A DNA stretch of 64,000 nucleotides from Nocardioides iriomotensis (GCF_004168035.1 NZ_SDPU01000020.1:310001-374000), one strand, 5' to 3'. Shown: positions 17,856 through 26,282, counted from the first letter of the stretch. The notes: a model not told the origin generated them from the sequence alone. Translations and numbers: made by a program.

Positions 17856-18433
17856 CGGCCGACGTTCGCACCATGGAGGAGCCCACCGGCGCCCTGCGGG
17901 ACAGCACCTGGGCCCTGGTCCTCATCGCGGGCATCGTCACCGCGGCGTGCGGGCTCGCGCTGGCGTTCTGGCCCGAGGAGACGCTGCGGATCGTCGCCGT
18001 GATCGTGGCGGTCCAGCTCCTCCTGACCGGCCTGGTGAGCGTCGTCGGAGCGGTTGCCGCCGGGAGCGTCGACCGTGGCGTGCGCACGCTGGTCGTGCTC
18101 TCCGGCATCCTCAGCATCCTGGTCGGCCTCGTCCTGCTCCGCGCCCCCCAGCAGACGGTGGTCGTCGTGGCGCTCCTCCTGGGTCTGTACTGGGTGCTCA
18201 AGGGGCTCGTGGAGCTGGTGGCGGCGCTGACCACCGACGCCTCGCCCCACCGCTGGTGGTCGGTCGCGATCGCCCTGTTCACGACGGCCGTGGGGACCTT
18301 CCTGGTGCTGAGGCCGGAGGCATCCTTCGCGCTCCTGGTGATCGTCGTGCAGGTGTGGCTCCTCGGGTACGGGTTCATCATGATCGTGTCGGCCCTCAGC
18401 ATGCGGTCGGCGGCGCGACGCGCGGGTTCGTGA
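17852..18433 (+). CDS. HdeD family membrane protein (DUF308)
   Basis: Protein of 193 residues with six short helices in three pairs, typical of HdeD/DUF308 (ALVLIAGIVTAACGLALAFW, SGILSILVGLVLL, YWVLKGLVELVAAL). E. coli HdeD contributes to acid resistance at high cell density; here that is only a family analogy. GGAGGG precedes the ATG. It overlaps both neighbours by 4 bases (ATGA, GTGA), so the three genes form a tightly coupled operon. Confidence 0.85.
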   Translation: MTADVRTMEEPTGALRDSTWALVLIAGIVTAACGLALAFWPEETLRIVAVIVAVQLLLTGLVSVVGAVAAGSVDRGVRTLVVLSGILSILVGLVLLRAPQQTVVVVALLLGLYWVLKGLVELVAALTTDASPHRWWSVAIALFTTAVGTFLVLRPEASFALLVIVVQVWLLGYGFIMIVSALSMRSAARRAGS

Positions 18434-19584
18434 ACCGGGGGCCGTCCCACGCGGGCCGACCGGCCCGGCACTGGCTGCGACGGTGGGGACCGCGCGGTGT
18501 CGCCCTGGCCGTCACCGGGATCGGGCTGTACGTCGTGGCTCCCAGCCTGCTGGCCATGCTCGACGCGTGGCCGCAGCTGGAGGCGGTGCGGCCACGGTGG
18601 TTCGTCCTGCTGGCCGCCCTCGAGGTGGGGAGCTTCGTCGCCCTGTGGGGGCTGACCCGGATCGCCCTGTCGCGGCCGCGGCACGTCCGGCGGGCCGGCC
18701 CGGGCGCGGCCGGAGCGGGTCACGGTGTCCCCGCGCACGCGGGCCACGCCCGGTGGCGCCGGGCGCGGTCCGTGCGCTGGGCCGACGTGGCCCGCGCCCA
18801 GCTCGTCGGCAACGCCGCCAGCCGGGTGCTGCCCGGAGGTGCGGCCACGGGCACCGTCGTCCAGGGCCGGATGCTGCTGCTGCGCGGACACCCCGCGGAC
18901 CGCGTGGCCAGTGCGCTCACGGCGGTCGGTCTGCTCACCACGGGCGTCCTCGCGACCCTCCCCGTGCTGACCGTCCCGGCCGTGCTGATCGGGCCGCCTC
19001 CCGCCCACGAGCTCCAGCTCGGGCTCGTCGTCTCCCTCGTGCTCGCCGTCGTCGTGGTCGGCCTCGGCGTGCTCGCGCTCACCGTCCCTCGCGTGCTCGT
19101 CAGCGTCGGGTTCGCGGTCGGCGGCGTGCTCCACCTCCTGGGCGTGCGCGTGACCGCGGCCGGGGTCGGCCTCGCCCTGGCGCGCCAGCGGGCCCGGGTG
19201 CGGGCGGCGTTCTTCGGCAACTGGTGGCGATCGGTGATGGCGGCGGCCGCCCACCGGATGCTCGACTACGCAGCGCTCGTGGCCGCGCTCGTCGCCGTGG
19301 GAGCCCAGGCGCGACCCTCGCTCGTCCTGCTGGCCTACGTCGTCGCTGCGGTGATGGGCATGGTGCCGCTGACCCCGGGCGGCCTGGGCTTCGTCGAGAC
19401 AGGCCTGACCGGCGCGCTCGTGCTGGCCGGCGTCTCCGCGGACGCGGCCGTGCTGGCGACGCTGCTCTACCGGTTGGTGTCGTTCTGGTTGCCGATCCCG
19501 GCCGGCGCCATCGCCTGGGCGAGCCTGACGGTGCGCCGTCCCGAGGCGGCGCCGTTGCGGCGAGCGGGCTCCCCGGTCGCGTGA
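18430..19584 (+). CDS. YbhN/UPF0104-type flippase-like membrane protein
   Basis: Protein of 384 residues with about eight helices, resembling the lysylphosphatidylglycerol synthase transmembrane domain (UPF0104, YbhN). Conserved family segments include AQLVGNAASRVLPGGAATG and MVPLTPGGLGFVETGL. Such proteins move or modify lipids or lipid-linked intermediates; the partner is unknown. The start GTG overlaps the HdeD stop (GTGA). As third gene of the palindrome-6 operon opposite cls, it supports an envelope-remodelling role, which is inference. Confidence 0.8.
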   Translation: MNRGPSHAGRPARHWLRRWGPRGVALAVTGIGLYVVAPSLLAMLDAWPQLEAVRPRWFVLLAALEVGSFVALWGLTRIALSRPRHVRRAGPGAAGAGHGVPAHAGHARWRRARSVRWADVARAQLVGNAASRVLPGGAATGTVVQGRMLLLRGHPADRVASALTAVGLLTTGVLATLPVLTVPAVLIGPPPAHELQLGLVVSLVLAVVVVGLGVLALTVPRVLVSVGFAVGGVLHLLGVRVTAAGVGLALARQRARVRAAFFGNWWRSVMAAAAHRMLDYAALVAALVAVGAQARPSLVLLAYVVAAVMGMVPLTPGGLGFVETGLTGALVLAGVSADAAVLATLLYRLVSFWLPIPAGAIAWASLTVRRPEAAPLRRAGSPVA

Positions 19585-19590
19585 GACGCC

Positions 19591-20409
19591 CTAGAGAGCG
19601 CCGCCGCTCGCGAGGAGCTGCATGACGGCGCGCCGTACCAGCGTCTCCTTGTCGCCGGTCAGCTCGAGGCCCCGGCTCGCCACGCAGTCCTTGACGGCGC
19701 GCGTGACGTCGAACGCCTCGTCCGGGCTGCACCGCACGGAGAGCTCGACCCGGCGGGAGCCGTCGGGGAAGAACCACTGCTGGGCGCGCAGCGGCCGGTC
19801 GAGCTCCGGCAGCCTGGCCTTGTGCTGCACGACGTGCAGCGGGCCGAGCATCACGAGCCGGTGCAGGGCCGGCCCGTCGGGGTCGTGCGCCGCGTAGAAG
19901 CGTCGCTGCCGCTTGCTGAACAGCCTCGTCACGCGGGTGCGCCCGCACGCGGCCCGTCGCACCAGCGCGTCGTCGACCGGGTGGACGAGGGAGGCGGAGC
20001 AGACGAACCCCTCAGGCACGACGTCGACCGACGCGTCGAAGGACGAGGCGCTCCGTACGGCGGTGGGCACCTGGCTGGGTGGGAGGTGGCGGTGCGTGAC
20101 GGTCGCCTGGCCCCGGCGGTCCTGCACGCGTCGGGCCCGGACGGCGACGCCGCGCGACGTCAGGGCGAGGGCCGGCGTGTCCAGCAGGAACACCTGGCTG
20201 ATCCGGCCCCGGAGCGGGTCGATCCCGAGCGCGTCGTGGACCGGCCGTCGCACCTCGTCGGGCACCACGAACCTGAGGTCGACCCTCGGTGCCCGGATCA
20301 GCACGGGCAGCAGGTCGTGGATCCGGTGGCCCGCCTCGACGCTCGCGCGGTCGGGCCGTCCGGCCGGGACCTGCCCGGCCGGCTGCTCGACGGGCACCGG
20401 CCCGGTCAT
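19591..20409 (-). CDS. CYTH-like (triphosphate tunnel) protein
   Basis: Protein of 272 residues. RVDLRFVVPD, VFLLDTPALALTSRGVAVRARR and later VVQHKARLPEL resemble the CYTH/triphosphate tunnel fold (ExExK-like strand, YFDTPdl.L...G..LR.R). The acidic ExExK is reduced to VDLRF here, so tunnel chemistry may be altered. ATG 20409 has GGGGAG 5 nt upstream; GTG 20415 would overlap the DUF1269 stop as GTGA. It is co-transcribed after DUF1269. Possible polyphosphate or nucleotide binding is speculative. Confidence 0.6.
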   Translation of the reverse strand: MTGPVPVEQPAGQVPAGRPDRASVEAGHRIHDLLPVLIRAPRVDLRFVVPDEVRRPVHDALGIDPLRGRISQVFLLDTPALALTSRGVAVRARRVQDRRGQATVTHRHLPPSQVPTAVRSASSFDASVDVVPEGFVCSASLVHPVDDALVRRAACGRTRVTRLFSKRQRRFYAAHDPDGPALHRLVMLGPLHVVQHKARLPELDRPLRAQQWFFPDGSRRVELSVRCSPDEAFDVTRAVKDCVASRGLELTGDKETLVRRAVMQLLASGGAL

Positions 20410-20411
20410 GG

Positions 20412-20906
20412 TCACTCCCCGAAGGCCTCTTGGAGGGCTCGTTCCTGCTCGTTGGACAGGTTGGTGAACATCAGCTCTGGCCGCTCGTCACCGAAGGCCT
20501 CCGTGACCTTGTCCAGCACCGCGTTCGAGCTGAGCACGAACAGCGCGGAGGTCCCGGGCGTGACCTTGGCCCGGACCTCGTCGATGAACGTGTCGTCGAT
20601 GCCGACGTCGGCGAGGGACCCCGACAGGGCGCCGGTGGCCGCGCCGATCGCGGCGCCGAGGAGCGGTACCAGGAAGATCAGGCCGAAGAGCATGCCCCAG
20701 AACGCGCCGCCCAGGGCTCCGGCGCCGGCGAGGTTGTTGAGCTGCCGCGTCTTGGGCTTCTTCTTGCCTTCCTCCCACTCCACCACGGCGGCGTCGTGGA
20801 TCACGATCAGGTTCTCCCTGGCCAGGTCGTGCAGCGTCTTGGACGCGTGCTCGGCGCCGTGGGAGGTGTTGAACTTCCAGACCGTGAGCGTGGCTGCCGT
20901 CGTCAT
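20412..20906 (-). CDS. DUF1269 domain protein
   Basis: Protein of 164 residues, close to the paralogue at 11641: ATLTVWKFNTSHGAEHASKT, VIHDAAVVEWEEGKKKPKTR, the glycine-zipper hairpin with FLVPLLGAAIGAATGALSGS, and VTPGTSALFVLSSNAVLDKV. GAGGAG lies 7 nt upstream of the ATG. It heads a two-gene operon with the CYTH-like gene and is divergent from the gene at 21080 with a perfect palindrome between, 131 bp from its start. Confidence 0.85.
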   Translation of the reverse strand: MTTAATLTVWKFNTSHGAEHASKTLHDLARENLIVIHDAAVVEWEEGKKKPKTRQLNNLAGAGALGGAFWGMLFGLIFLVPLLGAAIGAATGALSGSLADVGIDDTFIDEVRAKVTPGTSALFVLSSNAVLDKVTEAFGDERPELMFTNLSNEQERALQEAFGE

Positions 20907-21028
20907 CAGGGGTCTCCTCGAGTCGTAGGGGGGCAGGTCGGAGCCGGCGCGGGTGCCTCGTCGTCTCGGACGTCGTGGCGTCGACCGGGTCGAGGCACGA
21001 CCATGACCGACGCCGGGGGGCCGCCTGC

Positions 21029-21045
21029 TCACCCGATGCGGGTGA
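21029..21045. promoter_or_regulatory. Island palindrome copy 7
   Basis: TCACCCGATGCGGGTGA, identical to copy 5. The centre (21037) is 43 bp upstream of ATG 21080, which lacks a Shine-Dalgarno sequence, the same geometry as copy 6. Confidence 0.8.
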
Positions 21046-21079
21046 CGATCGCGGTCGGCCCCGCCCCGATCGTCGAGCG

Positions 21080-21586
21080 ATGAGCGAGACCAGGGACCGC
21101 CGGTCCGCGGGTGGCCTCGCGCACGTCGCCGACCCGGCCGCGCTCCTGTACGGCGCGCTCATCGCGGCCTCCGTGCTGGCGACGGCGAGCGCCCACGCCG
21201 AGGCGTACACGCACGTGGCGGTGGCGACCACCTTCGTCCTCGGCGTGTACTGGCTGGCCCACGTCTACGTCGAGTCACAGAGCCTGCAGCTGTCGGGGGA
21301 CGGGCGCCGGTACCTCCACCGGCTCGGGCACACCGCCCGCGGGGAGCTCAGCATCATCCAGGGCGGGCTGCCGGCCATCGTCGTCTTCGTGGTCGCGGAC
21401 CGGGCCGGCCTGTCGGTCGGCAGCGCCGCGGCGGTCGCCGTCTACTTCTCGGTCGCCGTCCTGGTCGGCGCGGGCTACCTGACCGCCCGAGCGGCCGGAC
21501 GGCAAGGATGGGCCGCGGTCCTGGACAGCGCCGCGGCCGGGCTGTTCGGCGTCCTGGTGATCGTCGCCAAGGCCCTGCTGCACTGA
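21080..21586 (+). CDS. Hypothetical four-helix membrane protein
   Basis: Protein of 168 residues with four helices (about 23-38, 46-63, 92-106, 113-133) and a last C-terminal one with LFGVLVIVAKALL. TTFVLGVYWLAHVYVESQSL and GELSIIQGGLPAIVVF are likely conserved segments. I do not recognise a function. No Shine-Dalgarno sequence lies before the ATG, consistent with leaderless translation from palindrome copy 7. Confidence 0.7.
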   Translation: MSETRDRRSAGGLAHVADPAALLYGALIAASVLATASAHAEAYTHVAVATTFVLGVYWLAHVYVESQSLQLSGDGRRYLHRLGHTARGELSIIQGGLPAIVVFVVADRAGLSVGSAAAVAVYFSVAVLVGAGYLTARAAGRQGWAAVLDSAAAGLFGVLVIVAKALLH

Positions 21587-21601
21587 ACGCACTGGTGCGA
21601 A

Positions 21602-21618
21602 CCGTCCGATTCAGGTGA
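21602..21618. promoter_or_regulatory. Degenerate island palindrome (half-site)
   Basis: CCGTCCGATTCAGGTGA: right arm intact, left arm poor. Its centre is 69 bp from the chosen GTG 21679, within the 65-74 bp range of the genes with Shine-Dalgarno sequences, which is the main reason to list it. Confidence 0.3.
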
Positions 21619-21678
21619 CCCGGGCCCGAGCCGTCCTGCACGAGTCTGAGGGCTCGGTTGCTGAACCCTGGAGGTGCC

Positions 21679-22479
21679 GTGACGCTCTCTCGCCACGAGA
21701 CGCTCCCCGGGGCGGACTCGCTCGTGCCCCGGCTCGGCGCGGTCACCGACACCACGCTCGGCCTCGCGCTCGTCGTCGCGGCGGCGGGCAGCAGGACGGT
21801 TCGCCGGACACGTCCCGTCTGGTCCCCGTTCGTGACCCTCGCGGACCGGGTGGGGGACACCGCGCGGCAGCACACGCCCGTGTCGAGGGCGGTCGGAGCC
21901 CTCGCCGAGCAGGGTGCGCGGCTCCGCGGCCGGGTCGTCTCCGACGCGGGCGACCTGCTGGACCGGCTGCTCCCCACGGTGGTCGTGGAGGTGCTGCGCC
22001 GCCTGGACCTCACCCGGATCGTGATCGACAACGTCGACCTCGACCGGGTGGTCGCCGCGGTGGACCTCGACTCCGCCGTCGGGCGCGTGGACATCGAGCA
22101 GATCCTCGACCGCGTCGACGTCGAGGCAGTGGCGGCGCGGGTGGACGTCGATGCGGTCGCCGCACGCCTCGACATGGACGGCGTGCTCGACCGCATGGAC
22201 CTCACCGAGCTCGCGCTCCGCCGCCTGGACTGGGACGTCCTGGTCGCAGCGGTCCTGGACCACGTCGACCTCGAGGCCATCGCCCTGGAGGTCATCGAGT
22301 CGGTCGACCTCCCCGACATCATCCGGGAGTCGAGCGGCGCGCTGACGTCCGACACCGTGCGCAGTGCCCGGATCCGCGGCGCCGCGGCCGACCAGGCCCT
22401 GGGGCGGATGCGTGACCGGCTGCGCTCGCGTCACAACGGCGCCGGCGTGCCGGCGTCCGACCGCTCGGTCGGGCCGTGA
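21679..22479 (+). CDS. Protein with tandem nonapeptide VD-repeats
   Basis: Protein of 266 residues of unknown function. Residues 119-215 are built from a 9-residue repeat with consensus (V/L)D(L/V/I)(D/E)xVxxR: six consecutive exact 9-mers such as VDLDSAVGR and VDVEAVAAR, then units stretched to 10, 13 and 13 residues. The fixed hydrophobic-Asp phase suggests a solenoid or long amphipathic stalk. The N-terminal part has a weak hydrophobic stretch (TTLGLALVVAAAG). GTG 21679 has GGAGGT just upstream; ATG 21658 is an alternative. It overlaps the RDD gene by GTGA, so the products may act together at the membrane. Confidence 0.7.
   Translation: MTLSRHETLPGADSLVPRLGAVTDTTLGLALVVAAAGSRTVRRTRPVWSPFVTLADRVGDTARQHTPVSRAVGALAEQGARLRGRVVSDAGDLLDRLLPTVVVEVLRRLDLTRIVIDNVDLDRVVAAVDLDSAVGRVDIEQILDRVDVEAVAARVDVDAVAARLDMDGVLDRMDLTELALRRLDWDVLVAAVLDHVDLEAIALEVIESVDLPDIIRESSGALTSDTVRSARIRGAAADQALGRMRDRLRSRHNGAGVPASDRSVGP
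22033..22323 (+). repeat. Coding nonapeptide repeat array
   Basis: In-frame repeats of 27 bp, mostly gtcgacctcgac-type starts, encoding the VD-repeat units at residues 119-215. The DNA copies differ at many synonymous positions, so the repeat is old and kept at the protein level. Confidence 0.75.
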
Positions 22480-22955
22480 CCCAGCATCACGCCTCGTCGA
22501 TCCCGGACGAGGCAGAGGCGCTGCAGGGCAGGACCGCGGGGCTGGTCAGCCGTGCGATCGCCGCGGTCATCGACGCCACGGTCGTCTCGGCCGTCCTGCT
22601 GGGAATCTACGTCTCGATCGCCGGCGCGTTCTTCGTGTGGAACCCCCGCTCGTTCCACTTCCCCGACTGGTCGGGGATCGTCACGCTGACCACGGCCTGG
22701 TTCGTCGCCACGTCCTACCTGACCGTCGGGTGGTGGACCGCCGGACGCACCTGCGGCTGCACCGTCATGGGACTGCGGGTCGTCGGCCACCGTGACCGCG
22801 ACCTCCGCTTCGCCCAGGCCCTCGTGCGCGCCGTCGTGTGCACGCTCTTCCCGCTCGGCCTGGTCTGGTGCGCGCTCGACGTGCGGTCGCGGGCCGTCCA
22901 CGACCTCGTCGTCCGGAGCCGGGTCGTCTACGACTGGCGGCACCGGGAGCCGTGA
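22476..22955 (+). CDS. RDD family membrane protein
   Basis: Protein of 159 residues with the RDD layout: GLVSRAIAAVIDATVVSAVL gives the R...D of helix 1, then WWTAGRTCGCTVMGLRVVG is the G-x-T-x-G-K/M-x-L-R loop, and ALDVRSRAVHDLVVRSRVVY is the C-terminal D...HD motif. RDD proteins are small transporters or channels of uncertain substrate. It starts at GTG overlapping the repeat-protein stop. A hairpin covers its own stop codon. Confidence 0.85.
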   Translation: MTQHHASSIPDEAEALQGRTAGLVSRAIAAVIDATVVSAVLLGIYVSIAGAFFVWNPRSFHFPDWSGIVTLTTAWFVATSYLTVGWWTAGRTCGCTVMGLRVVGHRDRDLRFAQALVRAVVCTLFPLGLVWCALDVRSRAVHDLVVRSRVVYDWRHREP

Positions 22956-22968
22956 CCCGGGGGTCACG
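22951..22968. terminator. Hairpin overlapping a stop codon
   Basis: CGTGACCC-GG-GGGTCACG, a perfect 8-bp inverted repeat spanning the TGA of the RDD gene (22953-22955). It is the likely terminator between convergent genes. It contains GTGAC arms, the inverse order of the island palindrome. Confidence 0.6.
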
Positions 22969-23009
22969 CCGGGCCACGGCCGGTCCCGGCGCGCCACCGG
23001 GTCGGGAGG

Positions 23010-24521
23010 TCAGGAGGTCAGGAGGGCGGTGACGCTCAGCACCACGATCGTCATGCCCGCCAGCATCGCGAGCAGCGGCCACACCCAGCGGAGGTACGTG
23101 CCGTAGGGGACCTTCGCGATCGCGAGCCCACCCATGACGACCGCCGACGTGGGGATGAACAGGTTCATCAGGCCGGACGCGGTCTGGAAGGCGGTCACGG
23201 CGAGGTCCGCCGGCACCCCCACGAAGCCGGCCAGCGGCGCCATGATCGGCATGGCCACCGTGGCGAGGCCGGACGAGGAGGGGATGAGGAACGACAGCGG
23301 CAGGAAGAGCAGGTACATGACGACGGCGAACGCCGCCTGACCGACGTCACCGAGCGCCACCTCGGCCCAGTGCAGCACCGTGTCGGTGATCTGGCCGTTG
23401 TTCATGATGACCGTGATGCCGCGCGCGATCCCGATGATCAGCGCGACGCCCAGGAGGTCACGCGCGCCGGCGACGAACGACTCGGTGAGCTCGCCCTCGC
23501 TCAGGCGCGCCACCAGCCCGATGATCACCGAGAACAGGATGAACGAGGCGGTCATCTCGGGGAACCACCACCACAGTGTCGGCAGGTTCAGGCCGAGGTC
23601 CTCCCACGGGATGACGCCGTACATCATCAGGACGAAGGCGAGGCCGAAGAACACCAGCACCGTCTTCTGGGTGCCGGTCATGGTCGCGGTCTGCTCCTCC
23701 TGGCCCATCTGGAAGCCCGCCTCGGCGTTCCCCCGGAGGTCGTTCACGACGGATCTGGTCGGGTCGGCCTTGATCCGGTCGGCGTACCGCAGCACCCAGA
23801 AGATCCCCAGCGCGAGGCCCACGACGAGGATCACGAGCCGCGAGACGAGACCCTCACTGATCGAGACGCCGGCGAACCCCGACGCGATCCCGGTCGCGAA
23901 GGGGTTGATGGTGGACCCGAGCGTGCCGATGCCGCAGCCCAGCAGCAGGACCGCGGCTCCCGTCAGCGTGTCGTAGCCCGCGGCGACCATCACCGTGATG
24001 ACCAGCGCGTAGAAGGCCAGGCTCTCCTCGGCCATGCCGTACGTCGTACCGCCCAGCGCGAACACCGACATCAGGATCGGGATCATCCAGCGCTCCCGGC
24101 CCTCGAGCCGGCGCACGAGCCGGCCGATGCCCGCCTGGATCGCTCCGGTGCGCATCGTGACGCCGAGGAAGCCGCCGATCACGATGATGAACAGGGCGAC
24201 GTCGATCGCGCCGAAGAGCACGCCTTCGTTGTAGTAGCTGATCGTCCCCTTGGCGTCCTCGATGCCGTAGAGGCCGTTGATCGGAGCGGTCAGGGAGTCG
24301 AGCAGGATCCGCTGGGGGTTCGACTCGACCTCGCTGTACGTCCCCGGGATGGGCGCCCCCTGGTCGTCGAGCTTGTACGTGCCGGCGGGGATGATCCAGG
24401 TGGCGATCGCCATGACGACGATCAGGGCGAACAGGATCGTGTAGGCGGACGGCAGCGAGAACTTCCGCCGCTTGGGCTCGGTGGGAGGCGGTCCTTGCCG
24501 AACCGTCGTGTCCTCGCTCAT
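23010..24521 (-). CDS. yfcC: YfcC family carrier, probable arginine/ornithine (basic amino acid) exchanger
   Basis: Integral membrane carrier of 503 residues with 12 or so helices, in the YfcC family. SAYTILFALIVVMAIATWII then PAGTYKLDDQGAPIPGTY after helix 1 is the family signature, and IPSSSGLATVAMPIMAPLAG, NLFIPTSAVVMGGLAIAKV are the re-entrant-type loops. YfcC genes recur in arginine deiminase operons, where they are annotated as arginine/ornithine carriers. Last gene of the operon, overlapping the NhaC-type gene by ATGA. Confidence 0.85.
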   Translation of the reverse strand: MSEDTTVRQGPPPTEPKRRKFSLPSAYTILFALIVVMAIATWIIPAGTYKLDDQGAPIPGTYSEVESNPQRILLDSLTAPINGLYGIEDAKGTISYYNEGVLFGAIDVALFIIVIGGFLGVTMRTGAIQAGIGRLVRRLEGRERWMIPILMSVFALGGTTYGMAEESLAFYALVITVMVAAGYDTLTGAAVLLLGCGIGTLGSTINPFATGIASGFAGVSISEGLVSRLVILVVGLALGIFWVLRYADRIKADPTRSVVNDLRGNAEAGFQMGQEEQTATMTGTQKTVLVFFGLAFVLMMYGVIPWEDLGLNLPTLWWWFPEMTASFILFSVIIGLVARLSEGELTESFVAGARDLLGVALIIGIARGITVIMNNGQITDTVLHWAEVALGDVGQAAFAVVMYLLFLPLSFLIPSSSGLATVAMPIMAPLAGFVGVPADLAVTAFQTASGLMNLFIPTSAVVMGGLAIAKVPYGTYLRWVWPLLAMLAGMTIVVLSVTALLTS

Positions 24522-26113
24522 GGCGCCTCCTTCTCGGTCGGGATCGAGCCCGGGGCGGGCTGCTGCGTCGCGGTCGCGGTCGCGGGCACGGCGTCCTCGT
24601 GCCAGGGCTGCTCGGCCTTCGGGACCTTGAAGCCGAGGTAGCCGTAGAGCACGTCGAGCAGGGGACTGAGGATGTTGAAGAAGCAGTACGGGAGGTACGC
24701 CGCGGTGGAGACACCGAGGACGCCGGAGATGTAGGCGCCACACGTGTTCCACGGGACCAGGACGGACGTCACCGTCCCGGAGTCCTCGACCGCGCGGGAC
24801 AGCACCTGCGGGGCGAGACCTCGCTTGGAGAACTCCGCCCGGAACATCCGGGCGGGCAGGACGTCGGCGACGTACTGGTCGCCCGCGATGACGTTGAGGC
24901 CGATCCCGCTGCCGTTGACGGCGGCGATCAGCGACCCGCGGCGGCGGGTCCGGGACACGATCGGCGCGAGCAGTCGCTGGAGGAAGCCGGCGTGCTCCAT
25001 CACCGCGGCGAACGACAGCGCGCCGAGCACCAGCCAGATCGTGGTGAGCAGGCTCGCCATGCCACCGCGGGAGAAGAGTTCGTCGACCTGCGGCACGCCC
25101 GAGTGGCTGACGAAGCCCGTCGCCATCGAGGCGTAGATCGCGTGGAGGGAGGTGCTGACCGGTCCGTAGTCCGGGTTGTCGACGAACGCCTTGACGGCCT
25201 CCCACTGCGTGAACGGAGCCATCAGCCCGGCGAGCAGCGACGACCCCAGGATCGACAGGAACGGCGGGTACCTGAGCGCGGCGAACACGACCAGTGCGAC
25301 CAGGGGCAGGATGTTGAGGGCCGAGATGTTGAACGCGTTCCCCAGGGCCTCGCGTGCCACGTCGGTGCTGATCGCGCCCTCGGGCTCGGCGGCGAAGCCG
25401 AGGAACATGAAGATGACGAGGCTGATGCCGAGCGCGGGCCCGGCGGTCCAGAACATGTTCCGGACGTGCTGGCCGACGGTGAGCCCGCCGCCGACCAGCT
25501 TGGGGACCAGGATCGTGGTCTCGGAGAGGGGCGTCATCTTGTCGCCGAAGTACGCGCCGCAGATGACGGCGCCCGCCGCCGTCGCGTCGGAGAGGCCCAT
25601 GACCCGCGCCATCCCGACGAACGCGACGCCGAGCGTGCCGGCGGTGGTCCACGAGCTGCCGGTCACCGCGCCGACCAGGGCGCAGATCACCGCGGTCGCC
25701 AGGTAGAACCAGGCGGGGCTCAGCAGGCGGATCCCGACGTCCACCACCGTCGGGATCGTGCCGGCCATGTTCCAGGTGCCGATCAGCGCGCCGACGGCCA
25801 GCAGGATGAAGATGGCCCCGATCGCCGAGGTCACGCCGCCGACCGCGGCGTCGGCCACGCCGGCCACGGTGAACCCGTTCTTGAACGCCATCAGGCTCGC
25901 GAACGCCGCGCTCAGCAGCAGGGCCACCTGGAGCGGACCGTTGGTGGCGTCGATGCCGAACAGCACGATGGTCGTCGCCAGCAGCACGATCAGCACGACG
26001 ATCGGCAGCAGGGCGTCGACCAGGGTGGGCTCGCGCGGCAGCCGCGGCAGCCGCGGTGGGGGCGGGTTCCCGTGGGGCCCGTTGTCACGGTGGCGTGACG
26101 ATGCCTTGGCCAT
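24518..26113 (-). CDS. nhaC: NhaC-type antiporter in the arginine deiminase operon
   Basis: Membrane carrier of 531 residues with about 12 helices, matching the NhaC Na+/H+ antiporter family (GTWNMAGTIPTVVDVGIRLL, VITGSSWTTAGTLGVAF-type loop near SSWTTAGT, AYFGDKMTPLSETTILV, WNTCGAYISGVLGV). Family members exchange Na+, malate/lactate or amino acids for protons. Location after arcA suggests arginine/ornithine exchange or pH/Na+ balance during arginine fermentation; this is inference. The N-terminus is rich in Pro and Arg. Start at ATG 26113, 6 bp after a tiny membrane gene. Confidence 0.85.
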   Translation of the reverse strand: MAKASSRHRDNGPHGNPPPPRLPRLPREPTLVDALLPIVVLIVLLATTIVLFGIDATNGPLQVALLLSAAFASLMAFKNGFTVAGVADAAVGGVTSAIGAIFILLAVGALIGTWNMAGTIPTVVDVGIRLLSPAWFYLATAVICALVGAVTGSSWTTAGTLGVAFVGMARVMGLSDATAAGAVICGAYFGDKMTPLSETTILVPKLVGGGLTVGQHVRNMFWTAGPALGISLVIFMFLGFAAEPEGAISTDVAREALGNAFNISALNILPLVALVVFAALRYPPFLSILGSSLLAGLMAPFTQWEAVKAFVDNPDYGPVSTSLHAIYASMATGFVSHSGVPQVDELFSRGGMASLLTTIWLVLGALSFAAVMEHAGFLQRLLAPIVSRTRRRGSLIAAVNGSGIGLNVIAGDQYVADVLPARMFRAEFSKRGLAPQVLSRAVEDSGTVTSVLVPWNTCGAYISGVLGVSTAAYLPYCFFNILSPLLDVLYGYLGFKVPKAEQPWHEDAVPATATATQQPAPGSIPTEKEAP

Positions 26114-26119
26114 GGGAGC

Positions 26120-26266
26120 TCACCCCGTCGTGGAGGTGCCGGCGCCGATCACGAGCGCGCCGACCTCGTCCCCGCGGTGGTGATCGGGCCCGCGGGCGTA
26201 CGCGACCAGTCCGACGACGACCAGCGCGGCGACGACGATGATGGTCCATCTGACGAACGCACGCAT
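26120..26266 (-). CDS. 48-residue single-helix membrane protein within the arc operon
   Basis: A previously easy-to-miss gene. It reads MRAFVRWT, then a hydrophobic helix IIVVAALVVVGLVAYA (residues 9-24), then a His/Asp-rich RGPDHHRGDE and a short tail. GGAGGGG lies 4 nt before the ATG, a stronger ribosome site than those of its neighbours. It sits 16 bp after arcA and 6 bp before the NhaC-type gene, so it is co-transcribed. Positive-inside topology would put the DHH segment outside. It may be a small subunit or regulator of one of the two carriers; no homologue is known to me. Confidence 0.65.
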   Translation of the reverse strand: MRAFVRWTIIVVAALVVVGLVAYARGPDHHRGDEVGALVIGAGTSTTG

Positions 26267-26282
26267 GACACCCCTCCGTTCG

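Noticed and set aside
24542-25652. Upstream extension of the YfcC gene
   Set aside because: Antiparallel-free but out of frame with the NhaC-type gene; ATG 24521 with ATGA overlap starts the conserved sequence.
26084-26099. GTCACGGTGGCGTGAC palindrome as another operator
   Set aside because: It lies within the first codons of the NhaC-type gene and does not match TCACC-N7-GGTGA.
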